This document shows positions 60,310 through 64,000 of a DNA stretch of 64,000 nt, piece by piece. Source of the stretch: Litorimonas sp947503715 (GTDB taxonomy: Bacteria; Pseudomonadota; Alphaproteobacteria; Caulobacterales; Maricaulaceae); the NCBI RefSeq assembly GCF_050271975.1, contig NZ_CP189850.1:682001-746000 (forward strand). The letters run 5' to 3'. Under the pieces are notes generated by a model. The model saw nothing but the letters and a program-made list of their open reading frames with translations. It had not been told where the DNA came from and did not search any database. The position numbers and the translations under genes are program-made. The stretch's first letter is position 1; each line of letters opens with the position of its first letter.

Positions 60310-62973
60310 ATGAAGACATTTGCTTCTCTATCCGTCAGTGCGCTTGCGCTTGTGACGGCCATCGGTTCAGGTTCCACTGCTTTTGCACAGGACAACTCTC
60401 AAACTTCCATGACGGAAGACGTCGTGATTGCCACAGGAACGCTTATTCGGAGGCAAGCGCAAGCGGATCGCGCCTCTCCGGTTGTCTCCCTTGGAGAAGC
60501 AGATATCAGCAGCACGGGCGCGAAAAACATCGCTGACCTGACGCAAACACTTACCATAAATACGGGGTCTGAAAATAACCCTGATGCGTTCACACAAAAT
60601 GGAACTACGGGCACATCCAATATCAACTTGCGCGGTTTGGGTGTTCAATCGACACTTGTCCTCTTGGACGGACGGCGTCAGGTTCTTTCAGCTGCGACAA
60701 ATAATGGTGGTTTCAACTTTGTTGACACGGCGTCTCTTGTTCCTTTGATTGCTGTTGAAAATCTTGAAATTTTGAAAGACGGCGCTTCGGCGACTTATGG
60801 GTCTGACGCTGTTGCCGGCGTGGCCAACTTCACCACGTTCGATGATTTTGATGGTGTGCGTTTGAATGCGCAATATCAGTTCGTTGACGGCACAGGCAGT
60901 GCGGATGAAATCATCCTACAAGGCATGGTCGGTAAAAACTTTGATCGTGGCAATATTATGGGTGCGGTCAGCTATACAGATCGGTCCCCGTTGACGACGG
61001 CAGAAAAGCGTTTGTCGCGACCACAAGATGATACATCGGCCTTGGGCAACCCCGGTGCTTTCGTTCCTTTGGGTGGGCCTCTACCTGCGGGTTTACCCTT
61101 GATTGATCCCGGATGTGCTGCAGTTGGCGGATTCCCGAACGTGCTTGCTCCGGGCAGTGCCTTGGGCGGACTGCCACTTGACGGCGGGACTTGCGGTTTT
61201 GATTTTGGTGACTTCTTTAATCTGGTTGCGGAAGAAGAAAGACTAACAGGTCTTGTACGTGCTGACTTCGATTTGACGGACACTATTCGGTGGGACGGTC
61301 AGTTTAGTTATGCGGATAATGAAGCTATCCGCGGTAACTCGCCTTCCTTCCCCTTCCTCGTGGGTGGAGTTGTGCCCGCAGATCACCCAAATACGATCTT
61401 TGCAGGCCCGTTAGCGCCATTAGCACCTGGTGGAGCCGTATTCCTCGGGCGTGCCTTTGGTAACGGAGCAGAGGTTTCACCGAACCTGACAGAGTCGGAA
61501 ACATGGCGCATTAGCACGGGACTAGAAGGCGATTTTAACGAAGATTACAATTGGCGCCTCTCTTACACTCAGGCTGAGAATAATCACGTCATCAACACCG
61601 AGGATACATTAGTGGACGAGTTCCGCTGTGCTTTGGACGGTTTCCGGTCTGACGCCTGTAGTGGTTTCGGCATTGCTGCCGGCACATTCTTCAACCCATT
61701 CTCAACATCCTTTACGTCGGCGCCTAACAGTGCCGAAGTTGAAGACTTCATCATTGGTACACAGGTGCGGGACCTGACATCCGAATTGCAAGTCATTGAA
61801 GGTGTGGTTTCTGGTACAGTCGGGGATAGCGGTCTGGCCGCGGCTCTCGGTGTTCAATACCGCAAAGAAGATTTCACGGGTGAATTTGATGCGAATTCCC
61901 AGAGAGATAATTTCGGCTTTTTGATCGGCGATCAGGACTTTGAAGGTTCACAGGATGTTTACGCCATTTTTGGTGAGGTTAACATGCCATTCTGGGATAA
62001 CCGTCTCGAGCTACAAGCGGCGCTACGTTATGAGGATTATGGGGGAGCTATTGGCTCAACGCTTGATCCTAAATTTGCCGCTCTGCTGCGAGCAACAGAC
62101 CGCCTGTCCTTGCGAGGCTCTTTCTCGACCTCATTTAGAGCGCCAACGGTTTACCAGCAAAATGGTCAGCAGACAGCGCTAAACCAAGTCAGCGATCCGT
62201 CTCGTAACGGCGCGACGTCATTTGCCGGCATTCGGACTTTAGGTAATCCGGACCTGACACCTGAAGAGTCGGAAGCCATCAATCTTGGCTTCACCTGGGA
62301 GCCTGTAGATCGTTTGCGGATAGATATGGATGTCTATAATTTCGACTTTACCGATGTGATTATTGCTGAGAACTTCCAAGCTGTTACAAATCTTGACCCA
62401 CTGGACGCAGACCGTGTTGTCCGAAATGCAGGTGGATCTATTGTTCAGGTGAACACAAATTTTGTGAACGCCTCCTCCGTTCAAACAAGTGGTTTGGACT
62501 ACGGTATCAGCTATGAAGCGGAACTAGGTTCCGTGACTATTGTGCCGTTTATTCAGGGCACGATCGTATTTGACTATGACCTGGAGGACCCTCAGGCGGG
62601 TGACGTCAGTGGTGTTGGTAACCGTAACTTCACAAACTTTGGAACATCTGTGCCGAAGAATCGCTTCAACACAGGCTTCAATTTGATGTCAGGCGCGCAT
62701 CGCTTGGATGTGTTTGGCCGTTATATTGAATCATATGAAGATGATCAGAATGCGAACCAAAGAATTGACGACCATTTTACAATTGATGGACGTTATAGCC
62801 TCAATATCGGCCAATATTTCGATGCACTGGGAGAGGCAACATCCTTGAATGTCGGCGTCATTAACGCTTTGAATGAGGACCCACCACAGGTCTTCACAAA
62901 TGGTGGGTTTGATTCCAAAGTTCATGATCCCCGTGGGCGGCTGCTTTATGCGGGTGTAGATATCGAATTCTAG
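60310..62973 (+). CDS. TonB-dependent receptor
   Basis: 887 residues. Signal peptide ends at AFAQD (residue 26). The plug domain has VVIATGTLIRRQAQADRASP (TonB-box region), IADLTQTLTINTG, NINLRGLGVQSTLVLLDGRR and LEILKDGASATYGSDAVAGV, the standard plug sequence. The remainder is a 22-strand barrel ending in aromatic GVDIEF. The unusually long loops, with Cys at PGCAAVGG, GTCGFDF and FRCALDGFRSDACSG, are typical of large-substrate receptors. The ligand is unknown. A strong terminator follows. Confidence 0.95.
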   Translation: MKTFASLSVSALALVTAIGSGSTAFAQDNSQTSMTEDVVIATGTLIRRQAQADRASPVVSLGEADISSTGAKNIADLTQTLTINTGSENNPDAFTQNGTTGTSNINLRGLGVQSTLVLLDGRRQVLSAATNNGGFNFVDTASLVPLIAVENLEILKDGASATYGSDAVAGVANFTTFDDFDGVRLNAQYQFVDGTGSADEIILQGMVGKNFDRGNIMGAVSYTDRSPLTTAEKRLSRPQDDTSALGNPGAFVPLGGPLPAGLPLIDPGCAAVGGFPNVLAPGSALGGLPLDGGTCGFDFGDFFNLVAEEERLTGLVRADFDLTDTIRWDGQFSYADNEAIRGNSPSFPFLVGGVVPADHPNTIFAGPLAPLAPGGAVFLGRAFGNGAEVSPNLTESETWRISTGLEGDFNEDYNWRLSYTQAENNHVINTEDTLVDEFRCALDGFRSDACSGFGIAAGTFFNPFSTSFTSAPNSAEVEDFIIGTQVRDLTSELQVIEGVVSGTVGDSGLAAALGVQYRKEDFTGEFDANSQRDNFGFLIGDQDFEGSQDVYAIFGEVNMPFWDNRLELQAALRYEDYGGAIGSTLDPKFAALLRATDRLSLRGSFSTSFRAPTVYQQNGQQTALNQVSDPSRNGATSFAGIRTLGNPDLTPEESEAINLGFTWEPVDRLRIDMDVYNFDFTDVIIAENFQAVTNLDPLDADRVVRNAGGSIVQVNTNFVNASSVQTSGLDYGISYEAELGSVTIVPFIQGTIVFDYDLEDPQAGDVSGVGNRNFTNFGTSVPKNRFNTGFNLMSGAHRLDVFGRYIESYEDDQNANQRIDDHFTIDGRYSLNIGQYFDALGEATSLNVGVINALNEDPPQVFTNGGFDSKVHDPRGRLLYAGVDIEF

Positions 62974-62996
62974 GCTTTGGCCGATTGATGATAGAT

Positions 62997-63022
62997 AGCC
63001 CCGCCCCGGCGGGGCTTTTTAT
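62997..63022 (+). terminator. Intrinsic terminator after the TonB-dependent receptor gene
   Basis: AGCCCCGCC-CCGG-CGGGGCTTTTTATTT: seven GC pairs and a five-T tail. It separates the receptor from the convergent LysR gene. Confidence 0.92.
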
Positions 63023-63029
63023 TTGCTTA

Positions 63030-63914
63030 TTAGCCCAGCGCGTCCAAAACAGCCTCGGCGAAAGCCCGCGTTCTCGCGGCCGTGCGACGTGTCGGAGGAT
63101 AGACGAGATAAAGGTTCATTTGCGACCACGCATAATCCGTGAGGACCGCTTCCAGTTTTCCGCTCTCCAGCCAAGGCGCAAGAATGAAATCCGGCTCGAC
63201 CATAAACCCGCAACCATCATGGGCGAGTCCCGCCAGGAAATCGCCATTCCCGGCCAGCACACCGACGGGTGGATGGACGGTTCCGCGCGTGCCTTTCGGT
63301 CCCCACCACGGAATTGCGCCGGGTGTTTTCAAATTGAGATAGCGAAGCGCGGAGAGCTTGGCCAACTCATCAGGATGTGTCGGCCGTCCATGCTTATCCC
63401 AAAAGGCCGGGCTCGCGGCGACCGTGTGACCAACGGGTGTGACCTTGCGGGCAATCAGGCTGCTATCCGTCAGAACGCCAATCCTCAGCGCCACATCAAA
63501 TCCATCTTCGACAAGATCAATCTTGCGGTCCGAGAAATCAATCTCGACTTTGACCTCAGGGTGGTCGCGTATGAATTGCGAGAGAATGGGTTGCAGGACC
63601 GAGAGCCCATAAGAGAGCGGCGCCGCAATCCGCAAACGCCCCTTCAGCGCGGAGGAATCCTCACGTACAGCGCTTTCCGCATCGGACAACTCATCCAAAA
63701 TGGACTCCGCGCGTTCTAGCAGCTCCGCGCCTGCATCCGTCAGGTGCATCGCCCGGGTCGTCCGCGCAATCAGGGTCACACCAAGTCTGGCTTCAAGGTC
63801 GGAAAGCTTCCGCGACAGAACGGATTTTGACTGACCCCGCTGGTTTGCCGCGCGGGAGATGGAGCCCGCCCGCGCGATGTCAGTGAAAATGGAAAGGTCT
63901 TCAGTGTTTAACAT
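63030..63914 (-). CDS. LysR family transcriptional regulator
   Basis: 294 residues. N-terminal winged helix-turn-helix (residues about 3-60) with ARAGSISRAANQRGQSKSVLSRKLSDLEARLG, quoted as parts, then the periplasmic-binding-like effector domain beginning GRLRIAAPLSYG. The closest general type is the DsdC/CrgA-like subgroup. LysR members usually regulate a divergent gene; nothing is divergent inside the window, as 86 bases remain to the right edge. It is convergent with the TonB-dependent receptor gene. The target is not visible. Confidence 0.93.
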   Translation of the reverse strand: MLNTEDLSIFTDIARAGSISRAANQRGQSKSVLSRKLSDLEARLGVTLIARTTRAMHLTDAGAELLERAESILDELSDAESAVREDSSALKGRLRIAAPLSYGLSVLQPILSQFIRDHPEVKVEIDFSDRKIDLVEDGFDVALRIGVLTDSSLIARKVTPVGHTVAASPAFWDKHGRPTHPDELAKLSALRYLNLKTPGAIPWWGPKGTRGTVHPPVGVLAGNGDFLAGLAHDGCGFMVEPDFILAPWLESGKLEAVLTDYAWSQMNLYLVYPPTRRTAARTRAFAEAVLDALG

Positions 63915-64000
63915 TGTTGCGGATAATAGAACAATGATTTGTGAAATGCACGTCTTCTGTGCCGAAGTGTAAACATCTAAATCTACCTCATCGAAATTCA

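Overview
This window looks like a chromosomal segment of an aerobic alphaproteobacterium related to the dimorphic or stalked lineages (Maricaulales, Hyphomonadales, Caulobacterales). The evidence is an rcdA gene beside DUF1192 and DUF1013 genes, a CC0125/CC1285-type lipoprotein, a TonB-dependent receptor, a GAF-type ptsP, a proton-pumping pyrophosphatase and complete-looking leucine and arginine degradation operons. No phage, insertion sequence or CRISPR array is visible. The genus assignment is inference; no database search was possible.

Layout. 1-5.4 kb: the end of a metallo-beta-lactamase-fold gene, then a leucine-catabolic operon mccB-mccA-ivd. 5.5-11.6 kb: nitroreductase, RidA, an N-acyltransferase, a HIT protein and an M49-like lipoprotein peptidase. 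11.6-18.6 kb, minus strand: ptsP, rimM, an exported S51 (cyanophycinase-like) peptidase, and the methyl-cycle pair ahcY-metK behind a palindromic operator candidate. 18.7-28.8 kb: sugar-nucleotide and glycan genes (GT2, phosphomannomutase, galU, UDP-glucuronate-epimerase type SDR, AGE epimerase) mixed with PhoD, a fatty-acid hydroxylase and an APC permease. 28.8-36.4 kb: hypothetical envelope genes, an Hsp70-like ATPase with a membrane hairpin plus a co-translated partner, and an M24 peptidase. 36.5-38.7 kb: rpmE, rcdA, DUF1192 and DUF1013. 38.7-45.2 kb: uup-type ABC-F, murI, a VTT-domain protein, tRNA-Leu, a decayed ornithine carbamoyltransferase gene and small envelope proteins. 45.4-50.4 kb: an arginine succinyltransferase operon astA-astB-M20 hydrolase-astD. 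50.5-64 kb: lipoproteins, an SDF-family symporter behind a long structured leader, a broken microbial rhodopsin gene, paired secreted paralogs, hppA, a TonB-dependent receptor and a LysR regulator.

Genome decay is the most striking theme. A type I rhodopsin gene keeps its start, half of helix A, helices E-G with the retinal lysine, and its terminator, but has lost helices B-D and its frame. An ornithine carbamoyltransferase gene has lost about 90 codons, its catalytic Cys and its N-terminal frame. A fragment of an M24 peptidase gene survives as a 49-bp perfect direct repeat flanking an atypical secreted-protein gene.

Other points of interest are a glycosyltransferase whose only complete start appears to be AUU, a long non-coding leader with a GNRA-capped hairpin, a two-gene Hsp70-like membrane system of unknown function, an M20 hydrolase in the position of AstE, and two copies of a dispersed palindromic repeat.
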